Part shown: one piece after another, positions 8,084 through 16,425 of the stretch
Position numbering within the stretch: position 1 is the stretch's first letter
How the letters are laid out: each line of letters opens with the position of its first letter
Assembly (NCBI GenBank): GCA_964402115.1
Contig: CAYOBW010000023.1
Location: 1 to 42,807 of the forward strand
Length of the DNA stretch: 42,807 nt
Source: CAYOBW01 sp964402115
Lineage (GTDB): Bacteria > Verrucomicrobiota > Kiritimatiellia > UBA8416 > CAYOBW01
Reading direction: 5' to 3'
Translations under genes and position numbers: made by a program
Notes under the pieces: model-generated
The model's database searches: none
What the model was told of the DNA's origin: nothing
Seen by the model: only the letters and a program-made list of their open reading frames with translations

Positions 8084-10324
8084 ATGGAACGTGCATTCGT
8101 GGCCATGTCGGCAATCGCGGGGCTTTGCGCGCTGGAGCCTGTCAACGTGGGGGCCGAGCCTTCGGCCGAGGATCCGTCCGGCTCCGCCGGGCGCTTGTTT
8201 GCGCTGTCGCTGGAAGAGCTGATGAACACGGATGTGCGCATCGGCAGCGTGACCGGCAGCAAGCTCCTGCAGACGCCCGTGTCCGTCACCACGATCACGC
8301 GCGAGATGATCGACACGACCCCTGCCCGCAACGTGGCTGACCTGATCGAGATCTACGTGCCCGGCGCCTTGTGGCTGGCCCACCTGGCGCCGCGAATCGG
8401 CCTGCGGGGGCTGATCGTGGACCGCAACTACAAGCTCCTGCTGCTCGTCAACGGGCAGAACGTGAACCAGAAGATGGCGCAAGGCGCCACGCGGGAGCTC
8501 CAGAACTGGGATCTCAACGACATCGAGCGCATCGAGGTCGTACGCGGCCCGGGGTCCGTGACCTACGGCCCCGGCGCCATTGCGGCGGTGATCAACATCA
8601 TCACCCGCACGGCGGCCACCGCCCCCGGCACCGCGGTCGGGACGGAGTACGTCGGGCGTTACGACTCGGTGGGAGGCTACGGCAGCACCGGCTACACAGG
8701 CAGGGACTACGAGCTGTATGCCTACGGCAGCTGGCGCCGTACCGACGGTTTGGACGACCCGCGCTACTTCGAGATCGACCGCGTCACGGGCGTCACCCGT
8801 TACTTGGGGTCCGGCGATCGGGGCTCCCCGTACCTGGGAGACGCCCTGGGCGCGGAACAGAAGAAGCTTCAACTCGACGCCCGCATCCTCGGAGAGTGGC
8901 GGCTCTGGGGCCGCTATACCAGCGCCGGCACCCCGTCCACGCTGGAGTGGAAGCGCCGGGCGACAGCCGCCGGCCGCGCCGTCTACGAACGCTTCACCGG
9001 CGAGGAGTCTCAGACCCTGGTCCTGGAAAACCAGCATGCTTTCTCGGATTCCCTGGCGCTCGATTCGCGCCTGGCGCTGGATTCCGAGTACTACTACGAC
9101 TACCTGGCGACCGACCGCTCCAAACGGTACGACCAGGATGGGTTCCATGGCGTGCCGCCAGGCAACGTCGTCTACGATTTCCGGGAGACCGAGATCACCG
9201 CCGGCACGCTCTTGCGTCTCGATTTCAGCGAGCGCCACCGCCTTGCCTTCGGCTTCGACTACACGCAGGAGCGCTACGACAAGGGCGAGCTGGACCGCAT
9301 GTACATCAACCTCAAGGACTTCAAGACGAACCAGGGCGCGAGCATGCAGGAGCTGGCCTCCGACGGTTTCAACGCCAACATGCAGTCGCTGCTCGGCGAG
9401 GGCCGGTTCGAGCTGCACCCCCTGGCCACCGTCCTGCTCTCCGGCCGCCTGGACCGTCACGAGTTCTCCGATTTGCTATTCTCGCCACGCGTCGCGCTCA
9501 GCTCCCAATTCAACACCCGCAACAACACCACCCTTTCCTGGCAGCAGTCGGCGCGCATGTGCACGATCGAGGAGGCCTTCAAGGATCATCTCAACGGCCG
9601 CTCGGCGGACACCGAGACGCTCAGGGGCTATGAGTTGCAGCACGTCTACATGCCAACCGCGAATTGCACGCTGAGCGCGGCGGCCTTCTACGACAGCATC
9701 GACGCCCTTGGCTGGCTGACCGATCACTCCGGCCCCGTGGGCACGCTGCAGGTCGCGGGACTCGAAGCCGAAGCGCGTTGCCAGGCCGAGGCAGGAACCC
9801 TCGGGCTCAGCCACGCCTGCACCAAGCAGCTCGACTGGGACAGCGCCGACCCGCGCGCCGTGCAGGGCATCAGCGTCGCCGACTACGACGTGAACGGGCT
9901 CACGGACACAGGCAATGACCTGAGCAATTGGGCCAACCACGCGACCAAGGTCTTCGCGACGTTCCCCGTGGTGCGCCGGCTGACCGTTCACGTCGATACG
10001 CAGGTGTTCTGGCGGTGGGAAGGCAACCGGGAAGTCGAAGCCATGTACGCCCGCAAGTACGCCGGCGCGGGCGATGCGGCCTGGGGCGCGGTCGAGCGCA
10101 GGTTGCGCGACGAGAGCTTCGGCGGCACAGACGTGCGGCTGAACGCCGCGCTGGCCTGGAGACTTCCCCTGCCCATCGACAGCACGCTGACGGTGTACGC
10201 GCTCAACCTTATGGGAACCCGGCGGTACTTGTACTCCTCGGGAGACTCCGCCGACTACCCCGCCAAGATCGGCTGGATCGAAGAGCCGAGCGTCGCCGGC
10301 ATCAAGGCGGACGTGCGATTCTGA
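8084..10324 (+). CDS. TonB-dependent outer-membrane receptor
   Basis: A 746-residue TonB-dependent receptor. A short signal region is followed by LSLEELMNTDVRIGS, an opening seen in receptors that sit beside DUF4154 proteins. The plug domain (about residues 60-170) includes PVSVTTITREMI, the IERIEVVRGPGSVTYGPGAIAAVINIITR-type region (central motif VVRGPGS) and then a beta-barrel to the C-terminal phenylalanine, as expected for Bam-dependent insertion. The start is ATG 8084, with AAGGAGG 7 bases upstream. The gene is divergent from the efflux operon and heads a plus-strand cluster. The ligand is unknown. No N-terminal signalling or carboxypeptidase-like domain is visible. Confidence 0.93.
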   Translation: MERAFVAMSAIAGLCALEPVNVGAEPSAEDPSGSAGRLFALSLEELMNTDVRIGSVTGSKLLQTPVSVTTITREMIDTTPARNVADLIEIYVPGALWLAHLAPRIGLRGLIVDRNYKLLLLVNGQNVNQKMAQGATRELQNWDLNDIERIEVVRGPGSVTYGPGAIAAVINIITRTAATAPGTAVGTEYVGRYDSVGGYGSTGYTGRDYELYAYGSWRRTDGLDDPRYFEIDRVTGVTRYLGSGDRGSPYLGDALGAEQKKLQLDARILGEWRLWGRYTSAGTPSTLEWKRRATAAGRAVYERFTGEESQTLVLENQHAFSDSLALDSRLALDSEYYYDYLATDRSKRYDQDGFHGVPPGNVVYDFRETEITAGTLLRLDFSERHRLAFGFDYTQERYDKGELDRMYINLKDFKTNQGASMQELASDGFNANMQSLLGEGRFELHPLATVLLSGRLDRHEFSDLLFSPRVALSSQFNTRNNTTLSWQQSARMCTIEEAFKDHLNGRSADTETLRGYELQHVYMPTANCTLSAAAFYDSIDALGWLTDHSGPVGTLQVAGLEAEARCQAEAGTLGLSHACTKQLDWDSADPRAVQGISVADYDVNGLTDTGNDLSNWANHATKVFATFPVVRRLTVHVDTQVFWRWEGNREVEAMYARKYAGAGDAAWGAVERRLRDESFGGTDVRLNAALAWRLPLPIDSTLTVYALNLMGTRRYLYSSGDSADYPAKIGWIEEPSVAGIKADVRF

Positions 10325-10366
10325 GAGAGCGAGCTGGCCGCCCGGCCCGTGGCCAGGCGGAACCCT

Positions 10367-10969
10367 ATGGGAAACCGTGCGTTCATGTCTTGCGGTCAAC
10401 GCGCAGGCGCCCTGCTGGCCATCCTGCTCGCAAGCGCGCAACCGCGCGCCCTGCCCGCGCGCCCTGCCGACGAGAGTCGACCCGCGGAGTACCAGGTCGA
10501 GGCTGCCTACCTTTACCATTTTCTGCAGTTCACGCGCTGGCCCGCGACGACCCAGCCACCTGCCGCCACCGTGACGATCGGCATCCTGGGCGCCAGCCCG
10601 TTCGGGAACGCGTTCGCGGCCGTCGAAGGCAAGGAGCTGACGCCGGGGCGCCGGCTGGTCGTGCGCCCGTTGGGCCGCTATCAGGCGGGCGCGAACCTGA
10701 CTGCCTGCGATCTGCTCTTCATCTGCGCATCCGAAACGAAGGCGCTGCCGCGCATCCTCGCCGCCGTTAAAGGGCGGCCGATTCTGACCGTGTCCGACGC
10801 CCGCGGCTTTATCGAGGCGGGCGGCATGGTCCAGTTCTCGATCGTGGCCCAGAAGGTCCGCTGGTCCGTGAACCGTGCGCCGGTCGAGGAGGCGGGCCTG
10901 CAGCTCAGCTCGCAGGTCCTGCGCAACGCGCTCAATGTCTTGCCGGTGCCGCCGCCGCGCACGCGCTGA
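10367..10969 (+). CDS. DUF4154 / YfiR family periplasmic protein
   Basis: A 200-residue protein of the DUF4154 (YfiR) family. The hallmark EYQVEAAYLYHFLQFTRWP lies near residues 42-60 behind a signal peptide (MGNRAFMSCGQRAGALLAIL...). Further family features are TIGILGASPFG, LLFICASE, ILTVSDARGF and the late MVQFSIVAQKVRWSVNR segment. In Pseudomonas, YfiR is a periplasmic partner that restrains a membrane diguanylate cyclase; no such cyclase is in this window. ATG 10367 has AGGCGG upstream and is preferred to GTG 10349. It lies 42 bases after the TonB receptor, a frequently seen pairing, which suggests joint expression. Confidence 0.88.
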   Translation: MGNRAFMSCGQRAGALLAILLASAQPRALPARPADESRPAEYQVEAAYLYHFLQFTRWPATTQPPAATVTIGILGASPFGNAFAAVEGKELTPGRRLVVRPLGRYQAGANLTACDLLFICASETKALPRILAAVKGRPILTVSDARGFIEAGGMVQFSIVAQKVRWSVNRAPVEEAGLQLSSQVLRNALNVLPVPPPRTR

Positions 10970-11103
10970 GCCAGCCAGCCCGATCCGTGCAACCCGGTTG
11001 CAGGACCCCGGCCGGCCGGGCGCGAATGCCTGACCTGTGTGGTTGGCGTGCGGCCGCAGGGATGGTAGAGTGCCGCCGGCATTCTTCGGAAAGGACTGAT
11101 CGC

Positions 11104-12585
11104 ATGACCGCCCACACACGCCTGCTGAATGCAGGCAGCCTGCTCCTCTGCACGTTCTCCGCGCTCGCCGCCGCACCTGGGGAGACGAACGCTCCGGCCC
11201 GTCAGCCCACCGAGACGCCGCCTGCGGCCTCCGCCACCTGCGAGGTCAAGCCGGGGCGGTTCGACATCACCCTCGAAACGGCCGGTGTCTTCTTCCCGGC
11301 TGACGCGCTGCCGCTCGCGGTGGTCACCCGCGCCTGGACCGAGCTCACCGTCACCAACGCAGTTGCGCACGGCTCGCGCGTGCGGGCGGGTGACGCGCTG
11401 CTGATGTTCGACGCCCGCGGCCTCGACCGGGCCATCGCCGACATGGAAGCGGAGCAGGGACTCAAGCAGCTCGAACTGGCGCGGGCCGAGCAGGAGACCG
11501 CCTTCGGCGGGCGCGGCGCCGCGCTGACGTCCGAAGAGGTCGAACGAGCCGCCCGGCTGGCCGCCGAGGACCTCGCCATCCACCGACGTTTCGAAAAGCC
11601 CCTCGAGGAGCTGAAGCTCTCGCAGGACGTGCAGCGCAACCTGAACGGACTCCGCTACGAGCAGGAGGAGCTTGACCAGCTGGCGAAGATGTACCGCGCG
11701 GACGATCTGACGGAAGCCACGGAGGAGATCGTCCTCAAGCGTCAGCGCGACACGGTGGCGAGCCTGACCAACACGGTCGCGCAGTGGGGTATTCATGCGC
11801 AGCGCCAGCAGGAGTCCGACCGGCCCAGGCGCCTGGACACGCTCGAGGCCGCCCGCCGGCGGCAGGAGTTCACCCGCGACCAGGCTCGCGCCCTGCAGCC
11901 GCTGGACGCGCAGAAGCGCACCCTCGAGCTGGAACAGAAGCGCTATCTTGAGAACCGGCGCGCGGAGCGCCTGGCCGAGCTCAAAGCCGACCGCGCCCTG
12001 CTCACGCTCAAGGCGCCGGCAGACGGCATCGTTTACTATGGCGCCTTCGAGAAGGGCGATTGGGTCGTAGGCGACATGGAGAAGCACCTGCAGCACGGCG
12101 GACACCCCCCCCAGCGCACCACGCTCATGACCCTGGTCCGCGACGGGCCGCTTGAGGTGCGGGCCTGGCTGCGCGAGGAAGACCTGCAGTTCGCGCCCGA
12201 GTTGCGGCAGGCCACCCTTGTCCCCAAGGCCTTCCCCAACCTTGCCCTGCCGGCTACGCTGCGCCCCCTGCCCCCTGTGCCCGCACAGAAGGGCTGGTAC
12301 CTGCTCTCGCTCACGCTGGAACCGCCGCGCGATCCGGCGCCCCTAACGCCAGGCCTCTCCTGCACCGTGCATCTCCCCGTCTGCCGGCGTGCGGACGCGC
12401 TGACCGTGCCCGCCGCGGCGGTGTTCCGCGACGAGCCCGCGGGCGCCCCCTACGTCTTCGTGGCCGGCGCTGCCGCACCGGAACGGCGCACCGTCCGCGC
12501 CGGGCGAACCTGGAAGGAGCGCACCGAGATCCTCGACGGCCTCAAGGCCGGCGAACGCATTCTGCCCAAGCGGCCGGACGCATGA
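11104..12585 (+). CDS. HlyD-like periplasmic adaptor / membrane fusion protein
   Basis: A 493-residue exported protein with the architecture of a membrane-fusion adaptor. It has a signal peptide (about residues 1-25), a first lipoyl half (about 80-105), a long charged coiled-coil stretch (about 105-285, rich in E, R, Q and L) and a second half with LKAPADGIVYYGAFEKGDW. A beta-barrel-like C-terminus follows, with LTVPAAAVFRDEPAGAPYVFV and a LKAGERIL ending typical of the family. GGAAAGGA precedes ATG 11104. It overlaps the next gene by 4 bases (ATGA), so the two are probably co-translated. No ABC transporter or permease partner lies next to it, so its export partner is unknown. Confidence 0.85.
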   Translation: MTAHTRLLNAGSLLLCTFSALAAAPGETNAPARQPTETPPAASATCEVKPGRFDITLETAGVFFPADALPLAVVTRAWTELTVTNAVAHGSRVRAGDALLMFDARGLDRAIADMEAEQGLKQLELARAEQETAFGGRGAALTSEEVERAARLAAEDLAIHRRFEKPLEELKLSQDVQRNLNGLRYEQEELDQLAKMYRADDLTEATEEIVLKRQRDTVASLTNTVAQWGIHAQRQQESDRPRRLDTLEAARRRQEFTRDQARALQPLDAQKRTLELEQKRYLENRRAERLAELKADRALLTLKAPADGIVYYGAFEKGDWVVGDMEKHLQHGGHPPQRTTLMTLVRDGPLEVRAWLREEDLQFAPELRQATLVPKAFPNLALPATLRPLPPVPAQKGWYLLSLTLEPPRDPAPLTPGLSCTVHLPVCRRADALTVPAAAVFRDEPAGAPYVFVAGAAAPERRTVRAGRTWKERTEILDGLKAGERILPKRPDA

Positions 12586-13793
12586 GCGAGATGCCCACCC
12601 AACTCCGCCGCTCAAGGCGCAGCTGTGCCAGCGGCACGGCCGTTTGCGGGTGCGCAATCGCCGCCGGCTTCGTCCTGGCGATGCGCGCTGCGGCCGCACC
12701 CGCGCCCGTTGCGCCGCCCGTCGTGCCGCCTGCCGCCCTCGACGGGGCCATTGCACACGGCCTGGCCTTTCTACTCGCGCGCCAGCACGCCGACGGTTCC
12801 TGGGGTTCGCCACGCAACACGAAGGGGCTGAACATATACGCCCCGGTCCCCTCCGCGCACGACACCTTCCGCGCCGCCTGCACCGCGCTGGCGCTGGAAG
12901 CCCTGGCGCGCAGTCCCGCCAGCGACGGCGCGCCCGAATCCCAAGCCGCGCGCAATCGCGCCCGCGCCTGGCTCCTCGCGCACCTGCCGGATATCAAACG
13001 GTGTGCGCCTGACGCCCTTTACAATGTCTGGGCCCATGCGTACGGAATCCAGGCGCTGGTGTACGAATGGCAGCGCCTGCCGCCCGGCCGCGAGCGGACG
13101 CGCACGGCGACTGTCATTCGCGGCCAGATCGAACGCCTGGCGCACTATGCCGACGTGAGCGGCGGCTGGTCGTACTACGACCACAACGTACAGGCCCTGC
13201 GGCCGGCCGGCCCTGCGCAGTCGGTCGTCACCGCCACCGCCCTGCTTGCCCTGCACGCCGCCGCGCAAGCCGGCTTCGAGGTTCCCCGGCCGACGATCAT
13301 CCAGGCCGTCGAGGCGCTCGAACGCCAGCGGAAGCCGGATTCCAGCTACCTGTACGGCGAGCAGCACTGGTGGCGGCCCATGCATACCGTCAACCGCAAC
13401 GCGGGGGGGTTGGGGCGCAATGTTGCCTGCAACCTGGCGCTCCGGGCCTGGAGCGAGCCGGACGTGCCGCTGGCCGTGCTGCGCGAACAGCTCGACCGGC
13501 TGCTGGACCGCAACGGCTGGCTGGACATCGGCCGGAAACGCCCCGTCCCGCACGAAGCCTGGTTCCAGGTGGCCGGTTACTACTTCTACTACGGCCACTA
13601 CCACGCCGCGCGCGCCGCGACCTTGCTGCCGCCCGCCGAGCGTGCACCGATCCTGGCCGGACTGAAGGCCGTGCTCGTCCCGCTGCAGGAGCGCGACGGC
13701 TCGTGGTGGGATTATCCCTTCTACGACTACCACCAGGATTACGGCACCGCCCTCGCCCTGCTCAGCCTCGCGCTGTGCCGGGAGACACACTAA
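12582..13793 (+). CDS. secreted alpha/alpha-toroid protein (prenyltransferase/squalene-cyclase-like repeats)
   Basis: A 403-residue protein with an N-terminal signal-like hydrophobic segment (about residues 15-37) and a body of toroid repeats resembling squalene-cyclase and prenyltransferase folds: LLARQHADGSWG, VSGGWSYYD and VPLQERDGSWWDYPFYDYHQ are QW-like repeat ends. The DXDD catalytic motif of squalene-hopene cyclases is not seen, nor the zinc ligands of protein prenyltransferases, so an enzymatic role should not be assumed. The start overlaps the adaptor stop (ATGA). Its own stop TAA (13791-13793) falls inside the left arm of an inverted-repeat element, so the present C-terminus may have been set by that insertion. 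Confidence 0.8.
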   Translation: MSEMPTQLRRSRRSCASGTAVCGCAIAAGFVLAMRAAAAPAPVAPPVVPPAALDGAIAHGLAFLLARQHADGSWGSPRNTKGLNIYAPVPSAHDTFRAACTALALEALARSPASDGAPESQAARNRARAWLLAHLPDIKRCAPDALYNVWAHAYGIQALVYEWQRLPPGRERTRTATVIRGQIERLAHYADVSGGWSYYDHNVQALRPAGPAQSVVTATALLALHAAAQAGFEVPRPTIIQAVEALERQRKPDSSYLYGEQHWWRPMHTVNRNAGGLGRNVACNLALRAWSEPDVPLAVLREQLDRLLDRNGWLDIGRKRPVPHEAWFQVAGYYFYYGHYHAARAATLLPPAERAPILAGLKAVLVPLQERDGSWWDYPFYDYHQDYGTALALLSLALCRETH

Positions 13794-13911
13794 CCGTCTC
13801 ATGGTTGTCGCGATATGCGCCCTGCCGGCCGAGGACGGCCGGCTCCACATGCGCGGAAGCCGGCGGTCTCCGCCGTTTCGACGCAGGCAGCGACGATTCC
13901 CAGACGGTTAG
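13790..13911. repeat. 122-bp inverted-repeat element, copy 2
   Basis: The second copy of the element found at 1460-1583. It starts CTAACCGTCTC (13790-13800) and ends CAGACGGTTAG (13901-13911), one mismatch from a perfect arm. The interior keeps the CCGGCCG-AGGA-CGGCCGG hairpin (13825-13842) and a GGCGG-TCT-CCGCC hairpin (about 13861-13874). The left arm supplies the TAA stop of the toroid protein gene. It sits between two convergent genes and may work as a two-way terminator. Confidence 0.8.
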
Positions 13912-13929
13912 CAGGGTGCCATGCCGTTC

Positions 13930-14913
13930 TCAGGCGCCCGCAACGACGTAGTAGCACTGCCCATCACGCGCCTCGGTCGCCACGCGCCCCTCCACCAGCA
14001 ACGCCTCCAGCTGGGCAGCCACCGCAGCCGGCTCGCCGCCGAGGGCAAAGGCCATCTCCCGCGCCGTGCAAGGGTGCCGCAGCAGCAGGGCCAGGACCGC
14101 ATCAGCGTCGGCGACCGCACCCCCGGTCGTCCGATGGCCGAGCGCCGCCACGACTTCCGCATGCGGGGTAAAGCAGCTGGCCAGCGCGGCCAGGGTTTCC
14201 TCTGCAGCAGGGCCAACGCCCGCCTCCGCCGCCGGCCGCACCGCGGTGTTCAGCTGCACGCGGTCGGGGCCGAACGTCCGCGCCAGCGCCGCCACGCGAC
14301 GCAGCTGATCCGGCGTGTCGTTCAACCCCGGTACGACGAAAACCTCGAGCCACAGCGTTCCCCGGAAAGCCCGCCGGAACTGCCGGAATCCCTCCACCAT
14401 CCGCTCGAAAGTCAGACCGGCCGCCGGCCGGTTCAGGCGCGCGAAGGAATCCGCATCCCACGCGCCCAGCGAGACCTTGACGAGATCGGCGAGCGCCGCG
14501 GCCCGCCGCACGGCCGGACGGTACAGCAGCGCCCCATTGCTCAGCAGAACCGTGCGTAGCGCGCAGCGTTCCCTAACACCCCGCAGCACGTCGCCAAAAC
14601 CGCTATGCAGGGTCGGCTCACCGGCCCCGGAAAGGGTTACGCAATCGGCCAGGCCCCCGGCGGACAGCCAGGCATCGAACTCCGCCAGCACGGCGGCCAC
14701 CGGCACATAGGCGCGGCGCACGAGCGTGGTCCGGGGCGTACGGCCCACCTGGCAGAAGATGCAGTCGAGATTGCAGGTCTTGGCCGGCACCAAGTCGAGC
14801 CCGAGCGACAACCCGAGACGGCGGGACGGGACGGGACCGAAAAGGTACTTGCGGGCGGGAGCATCGGACCTTCGCGCCGCTTCGCCATCGGCCGGCGACG
14901 GCGCTGGCGTCAC
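13930..14913 (-). CDS. radical SAM protein (COG0731-like)
   Basis: A 327-residue radical SAM enzyme. C47, C51 and C54 form the CX3CX2C cluster motif (CNLDCIFC), preceded by KYLFGPVPSRRLGLSLGLDL, the signature opening of a widespread group of uncharacterised radical SAM proteins. LSGAGEPTLH is the glycine-rich SAM-binding motif. After the barrel comes a C-terminal extension (about residues 245-327) that looks like a winged-helix tail. GTG 14913 overlaps the stop of the phosphoesterase gene (GTGA) with GGAG upstream, indicating coupling. It does not look like a hydrogenase maturase (HydE or HydG). The reaction is unknown. Confidence 0.85.
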   Translation of the reverse strand: MTPAPSPADGEAARRSDAPARKYLFGPVPSRRLGLSLGLDLVPAKTCNLDCIFCQVGRTPRTTLVRRAYVPVAAVLAEFDAWLSAGGLADCVTLSGAGEPTLHSGFGDVLRGVRERCALRTVLLSNGALLYRPAVRRAAALADLVKVSLGAWDADSFARLNRPAAGLTFERMVEGFRQFRRAFRGTLWLEVFVVPGLNDTPDQLRRVAALARTFGPDRVQLNTAVRPAAEAGVGPAAEETLAALASCFTPHAEVVAALGHRTTGGAVADADAVLALLLRHPCTAREMAFALGGEPAAVAAQLEALLVEGRVATEARDGQCYYVVAGA

Positions 14914-15644
14914 TTGCCCAGCTCCAGCCGGTACGCCAGCCGCTCGGGCAGGCCGGCGGCGCGCACCTTGCGCTGAACGGCCGCGACGTCGTAGGCCACC
15001 CTGCGGAACTCGATCTCGCGGGCGTTCACGTCGTAGACTAAGTAGGCTGCACGCGGATCGCCGTCGCGCGGTTGCCCCACACTGCCCGGGTTGACGAAGT
15101 ACCGCCGGCCCATCACCACCACGAGACGGTCGGTCAGGTAACGGGTCACGCGGCCCTGCTTCTCGTAAACGGCAGGGATGTGCGTATGGCCGTAGAAGCA
15201 GACGGAGGTCGTCTGGTAGTTGAAGTGCGCGTCCGCTTCCAGCGTGTCCAGCACATAGCCCCACTTGTCAGGCATGTCCAGCGTGCTGTGGACGATCGAA
15301 AAGCCGGACACGAGCCGCGAGAGCTTCAGGCCCCGCAGGAACTCCTTTTGCTCGTCGGTCAACTGGCTGCGGGTCCAGTCCACCACCTTGGCGGCGAGCG
15401 GGTGGAAATCGTCCAGCGGTTCGTGACTGTGCGAGCAGTAGTGGTCGTGGTTTCCACGCACGGTGACGCAATCGAGTTCCCTCAGGAGATCAAGGCAGGC
15501 GGAGGGGTCCGCGTTGTATCCCACGACATCGCCCACGCAGACATAACCCGTCACCCCCAGCTTCTTCGCATCAGCCAGAACGGCGTTAAACGCCTCCAAG
15601 TTCGCGTGAATGTCGCCAAGAATCGCGAGCTTCCGTTCGGTCAT
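14910..15644 (-). CDS. metallophosphoesterase (YfcE/ApaH-like)
   Basis: A 244-residue calcineurin-like phosphoesterase. It has GDIHAN (D11, H13), VGDVVGY (D39), GNHDH (N65, H66), a middle histidine in VHSTLDM, and GHTH near residue 152: the full set of ligands for a two-metal centre. The later NPGSVGQPRDGDPRAAY segment is typical of the small cytoplasmic phosphodiesterase/phosphatase group. It lies 24 bases after IspD and overlaps the radical SAM gene by 4 bases. The natural substrate is not predictable from sequence; members act on phosphodiesters, nucleotides or phosphoproteins. Confidence 0.9.
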   Translation of the reverse strand: MTERKLAILGDIHANLEAFNAVLADAKKLGVTGYVCVGDVVGYNADPSACLDLLRELDCVTVRGNHDHYCSHSHEPLDDFHPLAAKVVDWTRSQLTDEQKEFLRGLKLSRLVSGFSIVHSTLDMPDKWGYVLDTLEADAHFNYQTTSVCFYGHTHIPAVYEKQGRVTRYLTDRLVVVMGRRYFVNPGSVGQPRDGDPRAAYLVYDVNAREIEFRRVAYDVAAVQRKVRAAGLPERLAYRLELGK

Positions 15645-15668
15645 GCCTGATACCGCCCTCTCTACCCC

Positions 15669-16349
15669 TTACCCGACTTTCAACAATGCCGCTGCAACCG
15701 GAAGGTCCTCGGTCGTCGTGATCTTCAAGTTCGACATGGCTCCCGGGACCAGGTGAACCTCCGCGGGCAGCAACTCGACAGCCGACGCCTCGTCCGTCAC
15801 GACGAGCTTGCCCTTGGCCACGGCCGCGTAGGCCTTGAGCAGCAGGTCGAACCGGAACGTCTGCGGGGTCTGCACGGCCCAGAGCTTGGAGCGGTCCACG
15901 GTTTTCGCCACCACGAGCCCGCGGTCGACCTGTTTCACCGTGTCCACGATCTTGGTGGCGGCGACGCCCGAGCCATGCCGGATCGCAGATTCGATGGTCG
16001 CTGCGATCAGCTCCGGCGTCACGCAGGGCCTCGCACCATCGTGAACGGCAACGATCTTTACGTCCGGCTCCAGCAGGTTAAGGCCATTGACGACCGAATC
16101 CTGGCGCAGGGTTCCGCCGGCCACGACATGCTTCACCTTCGCGCAGCCGAACATGTGGGCCATCGCCCGCACAGCCGCGACGCGATCGCGCCGGGCCACG
16201 ACGACGACCATGTTTATCTGCGAACAGCGCTCGAAGGCCAACAGCGAGTAGGCCAGCACCGGCTTGGTGCCCAGGCTCAGAAACGCCTTGTCCACGCTGG
16301 GCCCCATGCGTTCGCTTTTTCCTGCCGCCACGACTATCCCGACATTCAC
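15669..16349 (-). CDS. ispD: 2-C-methyl-D-erythritol 4-phosphate cytidylyltransferase
   Basis: A 226-residue cytidylyltransferase that joins CTP and methylerythritol phosphate in the non-mevalonate isoprenoid pathway. Diagnostic features are the N-terminal IVVAAGKSERMG nucleotide-binding loop (about residues 5-16), VHDGARPCVT (the DxARP region), TPQTFRFDLL and TDEASAVE near the C-terminus. The start is placed at GTG 16349, immediately before the first strand; an ATG at 16379 would add ten residues lacking family similarity. The IspF gene, often adjacent, is not present. It is followed at 24 bases by the phosphoesterase gene on the same strand. Confidence 0.93.
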   Translation of the reverse strand: MNVGIVVAAGKSERMGPSVDKAFLSLGTKPVLAYSLLAFERCSQINMVVVVARRDRVAAVRAMAHMFGCAKVKHVVAGGTLRQDSVVNGLNLLEPDVKIVAVHDGARPCVTPELIAATIESAIRHGSGVAATKIVDTVKQVDRGLVVAKTVDRSKLWAVQTPQTFRFDLLLKAYAAVAKGKLVVTDEASAVELLPAEVHLVPGAMSNLKITTTEDLPVAAALLKVG

Positions 16350-16425
16350 ATCGCACCCACTTCCACATCTGTCCGGCAAACCGCCGGGCTAGAACCACCA
16401 CCGCACAACCCACGCACAGCCATTC

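Noticed and set aside
12582..13793. Squalene-hopene cyclase
   Set aside because: QW-like repeat ends are present, but the DXDD catalytic motif is missing and the protein is shorter than cyclases.
1460..13911. Insertion sequence or composite transposon bounded by the two repeat copies
   Set aside because: No transposase or integrase lies between or near them, and the enclosed genes form ordinary operons. The copies are better read as separate small elements.
13930..14913. Radical SAM protein as a hydrogenase maturase (HydE or HydG)
   Set aside because: The CX3CX2C motif is shared, but the N-terminal KYLFGPVPSRRLG signature belongs to a different radical SAM group. It sits with ispD and a phosphoesterase, not with hydF.
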